A DNA stretch of 64,000 nt, taken from contig NZ_OZ038525.1 in NCBI RefSeq assembly GCF_964036645.1, positions 2,316,501 to 2,380,500 of the forward strand, written 5' to 3'. Origin of the DNA: Tenacibaculum sp. 190524A02b. Lineage in GTDB: Bacteria; Bacteroidota; Bacteroidia; Flavobacteriales; Flavobacteriaceae. Position numbers and translations under genes: made by a program. Below, in pieces: positions 18,600-27,515 of this stretch. The notes below the pieces were generated by a model, which saw only the letters and a program-made list of their open reading frames with translations, did no database searches and was not told the origin of the DNA. Positions within the stretch are counted from its first letter, which is position 1. Each line of letters begins with the position of its first letter.

Positions 18600-19931
18600 A
18601 TGCTAACATTTATTGGAGTTTTATTAATTATTACCGGAATAGCCACTTTATTTACCAATACTATTTTAAAAGATAACAAATACCTAAAATGGTTTACAAC
18701 CGCTAAAAGTATTCAAATAACTATTATTGGAATTATCTTTAGTATTATAACAGGAATGTTTTTCTATGCAGAACCTGGTACTGCTTATGCTGTACAATAC
18801 CCTTGGGGAAGTCAAAAAGCTGTATTTAGACAAGGAATTAATACTAAAATGTGGGGACGTTTGATTCCTATTCAATTTGAAATGCCTATTAAATATGTAA
18901 TTCCAAATACTGATGGAAACTTAGGCGATCAAAGTCAGTACGCCTATGTAGACAAGGCTAGACAATGGGAGTTTAACGATGCTGTTAAAGGAAAAATAGC
19001 CACCTCGATTGTTATTAGTATTGATATTTCTGATGAAGTTCAGTTTTTATCGGTTGCCGATAGAAACAAAACAGAAAAAAACTTAATACGTTCTCGTATT
19101 ATACCCAATATAGATCAGTCTATAAAAAACACTTGTAAGCTAATGGCAGCACAAGATTACATTTCTGGTCAGGCAGCAGATTTTGATCGTTATTTTCAAG
19201 ATCAGTTAGAAAACGGAATGTATGTTTTAGAAGAATATCAAAATAATGAAAAACCTGAGGTTATTGGAGACAGTACCATAGTTAGAACAATTCCTAACAA
19301 GGAATCTAGACAAAAAAGGTTTCGAATAAAATATATAGATGGGCAACCAGTCCGTGTAAAAGGAAACTCTTTAAAATCATACGGTTTAACAGTTGTACAA
19401 GCCGTAGTTACTGAAATTGATTGGGAAGCTACTTTTGACAATCGATTGCAATTACAAAAAGAAGAAGTTGCGCAAACACAGTTAGAGAAACAACAAGCTG
19501 AACGTGAATTTTATAGAGCGCAAAAAGAAAAGGCAAAAGGAGAAGCTGAAAAAGCAAAAGAACGTGCTAGATTAGAAAAAGCGCAGATACAACAAACCAT
19601 TGCTGCCGAAACAGAAGCTAAAGTTGCCGAGTTTAACTTAGTAAAAGAAAAGAAACAGTATGAAGTTGAACAGTTTAAAGCAAAAAGTAAAAAAGTAGCT
19701 GCTGATGCACAATACTATGAAAATGCAAAATTAGTTAGTGCTGGATTAACACCACAGGAACGTGCTGAGTGGGAATACAAAACTGCTGTAGGTGTTGCTA
19801 AAGAGTTAAAGGATTTAAGATTACCTTCTACCTATATTGAAGGAAGTAAATCTGGCAACAATGGAAACTTATTACAATCTTTAATTGGTGCAGAACTAGC
19901 CAAAAAAATGATGGAAAAAGGAAAGAAATAA
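18600..19931 (+). CDS. SPFH/band-7 domain membrane protein
   Basis: The 443-residue protein has two N-terminal membrane segments (about residues 1-20 and 37-57) and an SPFH domain (about 55-275; GTAYAVQYPWGSQKAVFRQG, TSIVISIDISDEVQFL). A charged coiled coil follows at about 275-385 (QTQLEKQQAEREFYRAQKEK, KGEAEKAKERARLEKAQIQQ), then a GLTPQERAEWEYKTAVGVAK segment and a tail resembling flotillin/prohibitin-like proteins (ELAKKMMEKGKK). Such proteins form large membrane-attached rings. The client here is unknown. It stands alone. Confidence 0.85.
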   Translation: MLTFIGVLLIITGIATLFTNTILKDNKYLKWFTTAKSIQITIIGIIFSIITGMFFYAEPGTAYAVQYPWGSQKAVFRQGINTKMWGRLIPIQFEMPIKYVIPNTDGNLGDQSQYAYVDKARQWEFNDAVKGKIATSIVISIDISDEVQFLSVADRNKTEKNLIRSRIIPNIDQSIKNTCKLMAAQDYISGQAADFDRYFQDQLENGMYVLEEYQNNEKPEVIGDSTIVRTIPNKESRQKRFRIKYIDGQPVRVKGNSLKSYGLTVVQAVVTEIDWEATFDNRLQLQKEEVAQTQLEKQQAEREFYRAQKEKAKGEAEKAKERARLEKAQIQQTIAAETEAKVAEFNLVKEKKQYEVEQFKAKSKKVAADAQYYENAKLVSAGLTPQERAEWEYKTAVGVAKELKDLRLPSTYIEGSKSGNNGNLLQSLIGAELAKKMMEKGKK

Positions 19932-20028
19932 TACTATAAAAATTGCTAAAAAAGAATACAGTCGTCGTTAAATGGGAGAATTTGCTATGACCTCAACTAT
20001 AAAACAAAACAAAAAGAAAGATATATAA

Positions 20029-20056
20029 AAGTAGAGTGGCATAAACCACTCTACTT
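20029..20056 (+). terminator. Terminator-like hairpin after the SPFH gene
   Basis: AAGTAGAGTGG pairs perfectly with CCACTCTACTT around a 6-nt loop. The T-tract is weak (ATTTAAT). Confidence 0.55.
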
Positions 20057-20110
20057 ATTTAATACCATTTTTAACTTATTTTCATTATTTTTGATAGTAA
20101 ACCTACTATA

Positions 20111-20263
20111 ATGAAATTACAAGTATTTAAAGTACTAGCTAAACTTAATAAGATCATTTTACCGTCTTTCACCAAAAGACAGTTGGACATTACAAAAGCC
20201 TCTAAATTTCAATTAGCTATTATTGGTTGGAGGGCTTATGTTACTAAAAATTCTTTATCATAA
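20111..20263 (+). CDS. Small conserved basic protein (50 aa), often labelled SsrA-binding protein
   Basis: ATG at 20111, TAA at 20261-20263. The protein is basic, with LAKLNKIILPSFTKRQLDIT, KASKFQLAIIGWRAYVTKNS. I recall short proteins of this pattern (LAKLNK, KATKLQ-AIIGWRYYVT) in many flavobacteria carrying the automatic name SsrA-binding protein; this is from memory. It is far shorter than true SmpB (about 150 residues) and shares no visible SmpB motif, so the name is doubtful. A -7-like TATTTTTG lies at 20086-20093. It is followed 16 nt later by a DUF2007-like gene, probably in the same transcript. Confidence 0.75.
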   Translation: MKLQVFKVLAKLNKIILPSFTKRQLDITKASKFQLAIIGWRAYVTKNSLS

Positions 20264-20279
20264 TTTAAAAAAGATTATC

Positions 20280-20507
20280 ATGACAAATTATATTAATGTT
20301 TTTACTGGATCAACGATTCTTGTAAATCGTTTGGCCTACTTATTACAAGAAATTAAAATACCTTTTATTATTAAAAACGACAAAGAATCTGGAAGATTGG
20401 CTGGTTTTGGCACTACTGGAGATGCTGTAGAGTTACATATTTTTGATTCTGATTATGAAGCTACTAAAAACTTAATTGAAAATTTTAAAAAAGAAATTGA
20501 AAAATAA
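20280..20507 (+). CDS. DUF2007-like small protein
   Basis: The 75-residue cytosolic protein has FTGSTILVNRLAYLLQEIKI and FIIKNDKESGRLAGFGTTGD, with VELHIFDSDYEATKNLIENF at its end. This is the pattern of the DUF2007 / putative signal-transducing family, a ferredoxin-like alpha/beta fold of unknown role. I start at MTNYINVFTG (20280); an in-frame ATG at 20223 would overlap the 50-residue gene. It ends just before the tRNA-Arg promoter. Confidence 0.8.
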   Translation: MTNYINVFTGSTILVNRLAYLLQEIKIPFIIKNDKESGRLAGFGTTGDAVELHIFDSDYEATKNLIENFKKEIEK

Positions 20508-20509
20508 TT

Positions 20510-20539
20510 TTTGATAAGCCAAAAAAGTTTATATATTTG
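20510..20539 (+). promoter_or_regulatory. Promoter of tRNA-Arg
   Basis: TTTG (20510-20513), an 18-nt spacer, then a perfect TATATTTG (20532-20539), 16 nt before the tRNA 5' end. This is the strongest consensus promoter I found in the window. Confidence 0.75.
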
Positions 20540-20554
20540 CACCCGCAAAACAAC

Positions 20555-20628
20555 GGCCTCGTAGCATAACTGAATAGTGCACTTGATTACGGCTCAAGAG
20601 GTTGCAGGTTTGAATCCTGCCGAGGTCA
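20555..20628 (+). tRNA. tRNA-Arg (anticodon ACG)
   Basis: The 74-nt cloverleaf folds cleanly. Acceptor stem is GGCCTCG/CGAGGTC (one G-U) with discriminator A. D stem is GCAT/GTGC. Anticodon stem is CTTGA/TCAAG with loop TTACGGC, giving anticodon ACG. Variable loop is AGGTT; T stem is GCAGG/CCTGC with loop TTTGAAT. CCA is not encoded. The D loop is AACTGAATA instead of the usual AACTGGATA, and the T loop has T instead of C at position 56. The conserved G19-C56 tertiary pair is thus replaced by A19-U56. Confidence 0.93.
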
Positions 20629-20629
20629 C

Positions 20630-20664
20630 AAAGCTCTTTAAAATATTTTTAAAGAGCTTTTTTT
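20630..20664 (+). terminator. Terminator of tRNA-Arg
   Basis: AAAGCTCTTTAAAA pairs with TTTTAAAGAGCTTT and ends in a T-run. Confidence 0.85.
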
Positions 20665-20789
20665 ATTCCTTCTTTTTACTTTCACATAGATATTTTATAC
20701 ATCCTATCTCTAAAAAACTACCCAAAAAGGGTGGGAAAACAAATTATTACAAAAAATATTTTTGTTGCATTATTCCAAAAAACTATTAC

Positions 20790-22334
20790 ATGAAAAAAAT
20801 TATACTATTAATATTGCTTATCAATAAAATGACATTAGCACAAAACACTTTTGTCCCTGATGATAATTTTGAACGTGCTTTAATTCAACAAGGGTATGAT
20901 AGTGAACCTTTAGATGATTATGTACCCACCGCAAACATTAGCACCATTAAAAGCTTATCTATTCAACTTAAAGGAATTGAAGACCTAACTGGTATTGAAG
21001 AGTTCACAAGCTTAGAAGAGCTAGATGTTACCGATAACTTTTTAACCAGCATTGATGTTTCTAAAAACAAAAAACTTACAAGACTATTAATAAGTGACAA
21101 TCAACTTACTGAACTAAATATTTCAAAAAATGTCGCTTTGACACAACTTTATATCAACAACAATAGGCTTACTAGTTTAAATGTTACGAACAACATTGCT
21201 TTAAAAAACCTAGGTTTAAGTAACAATAATATTAGTGATATTGACCTTTCTAAAAACACTTTACTATCAACACTTCACTTATCTGAAAATAAAATTACCA
21301 ACATTGATATTTCTAAAAACACATTGCTATCCTTATTTTTCATTTATAAAAACTCACTTACTTCCTTAGATGTTTCTAAAAATCCTTCTCTTTCTACGTT
21401 AAATATTCATAATAATCAGATTTCAACCATAGATATTACTAAAAATATTGCTTTAAAGAAACTGATTGCTTCAGGGAATAAATTGGAAGTTATAGATATT
21501 TCCAACAATACAGCTTTAGAACATCTTGACCTGACATCTAACATGCTGAATCAATTAGGCACTTCTAAAAACACGAAACTTATTTTCCTTTTAATTTCAG
21601 ACAATAAGCTTACTCAATTAGACATTTCCAAGAATTTTGTTTTACAGAACCTATATGTTTATACTAATCAATTAAACCACCTAGATTTATCAAAAAATAT
21701 CAAACTAACTCACTTTTTTGGCGATTATAATAATTTTACCGACCTTAATATTTCTAAAAACACCGAGTTAAATTTTATCAGCTTAAGATATAATCAACTA
21801 AAAAGTTTAGACATTTCTAAAAATATTAATTTAAATGGTTTATATATTGACTTTAATCAATTAACTCATTTTGACATTTCTAACAATGCGAAGCTGGATT
21901 TTTTTGAAATAAATAACAACTTATTGACTTCTTTAAATTTAAAAAGCGGCAATTATAAAAACCTTAGCCCTGTTATGTTTCAAAACCCTAATTTAACATG
22001 CATACAGGTAGATGACGAAACTTATAGCAATACACATTGGAGGAGTCAAAAAGATATCAGTGCTAGTTTCAAAGAAAATTGCACAACTGCCTCTTTAAAA
22101 GAAATTACTTTGGTAGACTTTAATATCTTCCCAAACCCAACTAAAAACTACCTTAAGTTACAAACTAGGTTCTCTATTGAAAAAACTGAAATTTACAACC
22201 TACAAGGACAAATTGTTGCTACTTATAATACAAACACTCCAATAACAATTTCTTCTTTAGCTAACGGCATCTACCTTCTTAAAGCCTACACTAAGAATGG
22301 GAATTCAAGTGTAAAACGCTTTATTAAATACTAA
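20790..22334 (+). CDS. Leucine-rich-repeat protein with T9SS sorting domain
   Basis: The 514-residue protein has a signal peptide MKKIILLILLINKMTLA-Q. A capping module comes first (FVPDDNFERALIQQGYDSEP, DDYVPTANISTIKSL). About 17 short LRRs of 20-21 residues follow, with LDVSKN/IDISKN/LNISKN phasing. The C-terminal T9SS type A sorting domain begins FNIFPNPTKNYLKL and ends in IYLLKAYTKNGNSSVKRFIK. It is predicted to cross the outer membrane by T9SS, with the domain removed. I chose the ATG at 20790 because it gives the signal peptide; an in-frame start at 20577 lies inside the tRNA. The cap is also present in the protein at 35838-37649. Confidence 0.9.
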   Translation: MKKIILLILLINKMTLAQNTFVPDDNFERALIQQGYDSEPLDDYVPTANISTIKSLSIQLKGIEDLTGIEEFTSLEELDVTDNFLTSIDVSKNKKLTRLLISDNQLTELNISKNVALTQLYINNNRLTSLNVTNNIALKNLGLSNNNISDIDLSKNTLLSTLHLSENKITNIDISKNTLLSLFFIYKNSLTSLDVSKNPSLSTLNIHNNQISTIDITKNIALKKLIASGNKLEVIDISNNTALEHLDLTSNMLNQLGTSKNTKLIFLLISDNKLTQLDISKNFVLQNLYVYTNQLNHLDLSKNIKLTHFFGDYNNFTDLNISKNTELNFISLRYNQLKSLDISKNINLNGLYIDFNQLTHFDISNNAKLDFFEINNNLLTSLNLKSGNYKNLSPVMFQNPNLTCIQVDDETYSNTHWRSQKDISASFKENCTTASLKEITLVDFNIFPNPTKNYLKLQTRFSIEKTEIYNLQGQIVATYNTNTPITISSLANGIYLLKAYTKNGNSSVKRFIKY

Positions 22335-22789
22335 TTTAACATTCCTTATTAAAAAGCTCAGTAGAGTACTGGGCTATTCTTCTATTTCACACTTCATAAA
22401 TAACAATATCATTAAACAACACGTTAAACCACATACAACATTAATGAATCGCCCCAGTATAAACACACGGAATATCTAATCAAAAATATTAAAAACCTAT
22501 TCAATACAAAACATCGAAAAATCCCTTTAACTATCGCTCATACAATTAAAATACTTAAAATTTTTAGTAGTACACTTTTTAAACTAACCAGTACTTTTAA
22601 GGGTTTTCACCTACCCAAAACCCCTTGAAAAAACACTTACAACCCCCACATTATCAAAACTTTAAAAAAAGGCTTTATTTTTATTGTGTTTACATTTTTG
22701 ATAGCCTTTTTTTAATAATAAATTCACCTAATTTTCACAAGGATTGGCTATTTTTAATATTCAACTATTTAATATTTAACAACTTCCAA
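22335..22789. other. Gene-free region before the glycogen operon
   Basis: A terminator hairpin for the LRR gene (AGCTCAGTA-GAG-TACTGGGCT) lies at 22355-22375. The stretch about 22480-22560 resembles 56857-56935 (CAAATATTAAAAA..., AAAACATCG, ATCGC, CAATTAAAA in the same order), suggesting an old dispersed repeat. The frame is open upstream of glgA, but the translated 55 residues are low-complexity and unlike GlgA, so I treat them as non-coding. Confidence 0.5.
22355..22375 (+). terminator. Terminator of the LRR gene
   Basis: A nine-pair stem (one G-U) with a GAG loop is followed by a T-rich tract, 20 nt after the stop codon. Confidence 0.65.
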
Positions 22790-24196
22790 ATGAAAATTCT
22801 TCACACAAGTTTTGAGTGTTATCCAATAGCCAAAGTTGGAGGCCTTGCCGATGTAGTAGGCGCTTTGCCAAAATATCAACACGACTTGAACACGTCCCCC
22901 ACTGTGGTTATGCCTTTTTATAAAAACACGTTTGTTAAAAAGCAAAAACTAGAAGCAATTAGTAATGGTAAAATTGACATTAACGGACAACAATCTGATT
23001 ATACAATTTTAAAAGTTACTACTAAAAACAAACCATACGAGTTATACCTTATTCAAATAGAAAATCTTTTGGATACCGAAGAAGTTTATGGTTATGAAGA
23101 CGAAACTAATAGATGTTTAGGTTTTCAGTTAGCTTTATTAGACTGGATTATTAATAATGAACTATCTTTTGATGTTATCCATTGTCACGACCATCATACT
23201 TCTTTAATTCCTTTTTTTATTAATTACTGTAATAACTACAAGGAATTAGAAAACACACCTACCGTATTAACCATTCATAACGCCCAATATCAAGGTCACT
23301 TTTCTCATGATAAATTAGACACTTTGCCTCCTTTTGATTTTAAAGACGTAGGAATTTTAGATTGGTATGGTGCTATCAACCCTTTAGCAGCTGGTATAAA
23401 GTGCGCCTCAAAAGTAAACACAGTTTCTCCTTCCTACATGGAAGAGTTAAAAGAAAATGCTAATGGGCTTGAAGGTTTACTGAGAAGTGAAAGTGAAAAA
23501 TGTACTGGTATTTTAAATGGTATTGATACGTCTGTATGGAATCCAGAAACAGACAATATGCTGGTTAAAAACTATAAACAAAGTAATGTGATATCAGGAA
23601 AAAGAGCCAATAAAAAAGAATTGTGCGATAAATACGGATTAAACATTGATTACCCTTTATTTGGCTTCATAGGAAGATTAGTTGGTGAAAAATCGGCCGA
23701 TTTATTACCTGAAGTTATACAACAAGCCTTACAAGAACACCCAAAAATAAACATACTTGTATTGGGTTCTGGACATGAGGAAATAGAAAAACAATTAATT
23801 GACTTAAAAGAAGAATTTAAAGGCAACTTTAATACTCATATTGGATACGATGAAAAATTAGCACATTTAGTATATGCGGGTGCTGACTTTTTGTTAATGC
23901 CTTCTAGAGTTGAGCCTTGCGGACTGAATCAAATGTATTCATTACAATACGGAACCATTCCTATTGTTAGAAGAACGGGAGGTTTAAAAGATACTGTAGT
24001 AGACATAGGAGATGATGGTTTTGGTATTTGTCATGATCAAGCTTCAGTATGGGACATCTGTTATTCTATTAAAAGAGCAATTGCATTGTATCATGACAAA
24101 GATGCTTTTAGAAAAATTCAAAAACGCATCATGAAAATAGATCATTCATGGACTAAATCTGCTCAAGAATACATAGAACTTTATAAATCAATCTAA
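22790..24196 (+). CDS. glgA: Glycogen synthase (ADP-glucose type, GT5)
   Basis: The 468-residue protein starts MKILHTSFECYPIAKVGGLA. The KVGGLADVVGALP motif binds ADP-glucose. VIHCHDHHTSLIPFF, TVLTIHNAQYQG and GILNGIDTSVWNP follow. The C-terminal GT-B half holds GFIGRLVGEKSADLLPE and PSRVEPCGLNQMYSLQYGTI with RRTGGLKDTV. It elongates alpha-1,4-glucan from ADP-glucose. It is the first gene of glgA-glgC-glgB; the next starts 13 nt later. The start was chosen to match the family N-terminus. Confidence 0.95.
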   Translation: MKILHTSFECYPIAKVGGLADVVGALPKYQHDLNTSPTVVMPFYKNTFVKKQKLEAISNGKIDINGQQSDYTILKVTTKNKPYELYLIQIENLLDTEEVYGYEDETNRCLGFQLALLDWIINNELSFDVIHCHDHHTSLIPFFINYCNNYKELENTPTVLTIHNAQYQGHFSHDKLDTLPPFDFKDVGILDWYGAINPLAAGIKCASKVNTVSPSYMEELKENANGLEGLLRSESEKCTGILNGIDTSVWNPETDNMLVKNYKQSNVISGKRANKKELCDKYGLNIDYPLFGFIGRLVGEKSADLLPEVIQQALQEHPKINILVLGSGHEEIEKQLIDLKEEFKGNFNTHIGYDEKLAHLVYAGADFLLMPSRVEPCGLNQMYSLQYGTIPIVRRTGGLKDTVVDIGDDGFGICHDQASVWDICYSIKRAIALYHDKDAFRKIQKRIMKIDHSWTKSAQEYIELYKSI

Positions 24197-24209
24197 CTTA
24201 ACATATAAC

Positions 24210-25511
24210 ATGATCAATAAAAAAGCGCTCGCAATTATTTTGGGAGGTGGACAAGGAACACGACTATCACCTCTTACAGACAAACGTTCAAAACCTGCTG
24301 TATCTATAGCAGGAAAATACAGATTGGTTGACATCCCAATATCTAACTGTATTCATTGTAACTTAAAAAGAATGTTTGTATTAACGCAGTTTAATTCTGC
24401 TTCTTTAAATAGACATATTAAAAACACCTACACCTTTAGTAGCTTTAGCGAGGCTTTTGTAGACATTATGGCTGCCGAACAAACTCCTGAAAACAAAACG
24501 TGGTTTCAGGGTACTGCCGATGCTGTTAGACAATCCATGAATCATATTTTAAATCATGAGTTTGAATATGCCTTGATTCTTTCTGGTGATCAATTGTATC
24601 AAATGGATTTTAACGATATGCTAAAACAGCATGAAGAGAAAAATGCCGATATAACTGTAGCTACTTTACCCGTTACTTTTAAAGAAGCTCCTCAGTTTGG
24701 TATTTTAAAAACTAATGAAGAAAGTTTTATCTCTTCTTTTATTGAAAAACCTTCAGAAACTGAATTAAAAGGATGGGAATCTGAAGTGGATGAAGAAATG
24801 GTAAGTGAAGGAAGAACTTATCTTGCTTCTATGGGAATTTATATTTTTAATAGAGAATTATTAAAAAAAATAATGTCTGACCCAAGTACCATAGATTTTG
24901 GTAAAGAAATAATTCCGCAATCTATTCATAAAAACAAAGTATTAGCCTATCAATATAAAGGATACTGGACCGATATTGGAACTATTGCTTCTTTCTTTGA
25001 AGCAAATATTGGACTTACTGATGATGTACCTAAGTTTGATTTATTTACCAATTCTAAAGGTGTTTTAACTAGACCTAGAATATTACCACCTAGTAAAATT
25101 GATGGGACTATTTTAGAAAAAGCTATGGTAGCAGATGGCTGTATTATACATGCTAAAAAAATAACACGCTCAGTTATTGGTATTCGTTCAAGAATTGGTT
25201 TTGGCAGTGAAATTACCAACAGTTATGTTATAGGCGCTAATTTATATCAAGAGATTGGAGAAATAGAAAACGATAAACAACAAGGCATTCCTTATATAGG
25301 TATTGGCGAAAATTGCCATGTTGAAAATGCTATCATAGATAAGGATGCTAGAATTGGTAATAATGTAATTATTAAAGGCGGTTCTCATCTTAAGGATGAA
25401 GAAAATGAGGCTTATGTAATTAAAGATGGTATTGTAGTTATCAGAGCTAAAGCAGTAATTCCTGACGGATTTATATTACAAAAAACGCAAGAAGCAGCCT
25501 ATTCTGTATGA
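24210..25511 (+). CDS. glgC: Glucose-1-phosphate adenylyltransferase
   Basis: The 433-residue protein makes ADP-glucose, the GlgA substrate. The N-terminal nucleotidyltransferase has LAIILGGGQGTRLSPLTDKR, SKPAVSIAGKYRLVDIPISN, WFQGTADAVRQ and LILSGDQLYQMD. SFIEKP and YWTDIGTIASFFEAN follow, then a left-handed beta-helix with hexapeptide repeats (about residues 290-420; GENCHVENAIIDKDARIGNN). Its stop overlaps the glgB start by 4 nt (ATGA), so the two are translationally coupled. Confidence 0.96.
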   Translation: MINKKALAIILGGGQGTRLSPLTDKRSKPAVSIAGKYRLVDIPISNCIHCNLKRMFVLTQFNSASLNRHIKNTYTFSSFSEAFVDIMAAEQTPENKTWFQGTADAVRQSMNHILNHEFEYALILSGDQLYQMDFNDMLKQHEEKNADITVATLPVTFKEAPQFGILKTNEESFISSFIEKPSETELKGWESEVDEEMVSEGRTYLASMGIYIFNRELLKKIMSDPSTIDFGKEIIPQSIHKNKVLAYQYKGYWTDIGTIASFFEANIGLTDDVPKFDLFTNSKGVLTRPRILPPSKIDGTILEKAMVADGCIIHAKKITRSVIGIRSRIGFGSEITNSYVIGANLYQEIGEIENDKQQGIPYIGIGENCHVENAIIDKDARIGNNVIIKGGSHLKDEENEAYVIKDGIVVIRAKAVIPDGFILQKTQEAAYSV

Positions 25512-27421
25512 GCAACGTTATAACCTACAGTTTGTTTACAGATTTTGATATTGATCTATTTAAAGCCGGAAAACATTACCGTCTTTATAAAAAGTTAGGA
25601 TCACATACACTAACAGTAAACGGTATAGCCGGAACTTACTTTGCCGTATGGGCTCCTTCAGCTAAAAAAGTTTCTGTTATTGGAGATTTTAATCACTGGA
25701 CAGAAGAAGAACATCTATTAAATGTTAGATGGGATAAATCAGGAATCTGGGAAGGTTTTATCCCTAATATTGGGAAAGGAAACTTATATAAGTACAAAAT
25801 TCTTTCTCACAACAACAACATAAGAACTGAAAAGGCCGATCCTTTTGCTAAACGCTGTGAACATCCACCTAAAACAGCTTCAGTTGTTTGGAATGATGAT
25901 TATTTATGGAGTGATAATAATTGGTTAAAAAAGAGAAAGCAACACAATGCCTTAAATGCTCCATTTTCTGTTTATGAAGTGCACTTAGCTTCTTGGAAAA
26001 AAAAGTTTGATGATAATCATCGCTCATATTCTTATATAGAAATGGCCGATGAGTTAGTGAATTATGTGAAAGACATGAACTTTACACATGTAGAGCTTAT
26101 GCCTGTTATGGAACACCCTTATGAACCTTCTTGGGGTTATCAAATTACAGGTTATTTTGCGCCCACTTCACGTTTTGGATATCCAGAAGATTTTAAGTAT
26201 TTAATCGACAAATTCCATCAAAATGACATTGGTGTTATTTTAGATTGGGTGCCTTCTCATTTTCCTGAAGATTCGCATGGTCTTGGTTTCTTTGATGGTT
26301 CACATTTATACGAACATCCAGACAGAAGAAAAGGCTATCATCCAGATTGGAAAAGTCTTATTTTTAATTACGAAAGAAATGAAGTGAGAAGTTTTTTAAT
26401 TAGTAATGCTATTTATTGGCTAGATCAATATCATATTGATGGATTACGTGTAGATGCTGTAGCCTCTATGATTTTTTTAGATTATTCTAGAAGTGAAGGT
26501 GAATGGGAACCTAATATATATGGTGGAAACGAAAACCTAGACGCTATTGAATTCCTGAAAGAACTTAATGAAGAAGTATATGCTAGCTTTCCCGATGTAC
26601 AAACTATCGCCGAAGAATCTACCGCTTTTCCCAAAATATCTAAACCAACTTATCTAGGTGGTTTAGGGTTTGGTATGAAATGGATGATGGGCTGGATGCA
26701 TGATTCTCTTCAATACTTTGGTAAAGAACCTATTTATAGAAAACATCATCAAAATGACTTAACGTTTAGTATGACCTATGCTTTTACTGAAAACTTTATG
26801 CTTCCTTTATCGCATGATGAAGTTGTTCATGGTAAAAGTAGTATTGTTGGTAGAATGCCTGGTGATGAATGGCAAAAGTTTGCCAACTTACGTTTACTAT
26901 ACAGTTACATGTTTACACATTCTGGTAGTAAGTTATTATTTATGGGTAGTGAATTTGGACAACATGCAGAATGGAATTTTCAAACTAGTTTAGATTGGTA
27001 CGTATTGCAATATGATGTTCATAAAGGAACTCAAAAATTGGTTAAGGATTTAAATACTTTGTACAGAAAATATCCAGCCCTTTATGAGAAACAGTTTGAA
27101 CAAGAGGGTTTTGAATGGATCAATTATGATGACCATGAAAACTCAGTAATTAGTTACATCAGAAAAGGCAAGCATGAAAAAAACTCCCTAATTGTTGTAT
27201 GCAATATGACCCCTATTCCTAGAGAATCTTACAGAATTGGTTTACCTAAAAAAGGTAAATTAATACAATTATTTAATAGTGATTATAAAAAATACGGAGG
27301 AAGTGGTATTTCTAACAAAAAGAGCTTACCCATAGAAAAGGTTAATTGGAATTACAGATCTTTTTCTTGTGAAATAATTTTACCGCCTTTAGCGACTGTA
27401 GTTTTTAAAATAGAATCGTAA
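25508..27421 (+). CDS. glgB: 1,4-alpha-glucan branching enzyme (GH13)
   Basis: The 637-residue protein has a CBM48 domain (about residues 35-125; GTYFAVWAPSAKKVSVIGDF), then the GH13 barrel: HFPEDSHGL, DGLRVDAVASMIF (nucleophile Asp316), TIAEESTAFP (acid/base Glu369), PLSHDEVVHGK (transition-state Asp), and a C-terminal beta domain. It introduces alpha-1,6 branches into glycogen. It is somewhat shorter than E. coli GlgB because the extra N-terminal domain is missing, as in many Bacteroidota. It overlaps glgC by 4 nt. Confidence 0.95.
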   Translation: MSNVITYSLFTDFDIDLFKAGKHYRLYKKLGSHTLTVNGIAGTYFAVWAPSAKKVSVIGDFNHWTEEEHLLNVRWDKSGIWEGFIPNIGKGNLYKYKILSHNNNIRTEKADPFAKRCEHPPKTASVVWNDDYLWSDNNWLKKRKQHNALNAPFSVYEVHLASWKKKFDDNHRSYSYIEMADELVNYVKDMNFTHVELMPVMEHPYEPSWGYQITGYFAPTSRFGYPEDFKYLIDKFHQNDIGVILDWVPSHFPEDSHGLGFFDGSHLYEHPDRRKGYHPDWKSLIFNYERNEVRSFLISNAIYWLDQYHIDGLRVDAVASMIFLDYSRSEGEWEPNIYGGNENLDAIEFLKELNEEVYASFPDVQTIAEESTAFPKISKPTYLGGLGFGMKWMMGWMHDSLQYFGKEPIYRKHHQNDLTFSMTYAFTENFMLPLSHDEVVHGKSSIVGRMPGDEWQKFANLRLLYSYMFTHSGSKLLFMGSEFGQHAEWNFQTSLDWYVLQYDVHKGTQKLVKDLNTLYRKYPALYEKQFEQEGFEWINYDDHENSVISYIRKGKHEKNSLIVVCNMTPIPRESYRIGLPKKGKLIQLFNSDYKKYGGSGISNKKSLPIEKVNWNYRSFSCEIILPPLATVVFKIES

Positions 27422-27515
27422 TTCAAAATAATTAAAACAACTCACTTAGTTCAAATCTTAAAACTATCTATACAGATACATTTTAGCAGCATACTAACCA
27501 AAAAAATTAAGTATT

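Noticed and set aside
20111..20263. True SmpB (SsrA-binding protein) gene
   Set aside because: Only 50 residues, no SmpB core motifs. I kept it as a small protein of unknown function.
20577..20789. Upstream extension of the LRR protein
   Set aside because: It would start inside the tRNA-Arg and run through its terminator; the ATG at 20790 gives a proper signal peptide.
22625..22789. 55-residue N-terminal extension of GlgA
   Set aside because: Glycogen synthases begin at the MKILHTSFE-type strand before the K-x-G-G-L motif; the extension is low-complexity and non-homologous.
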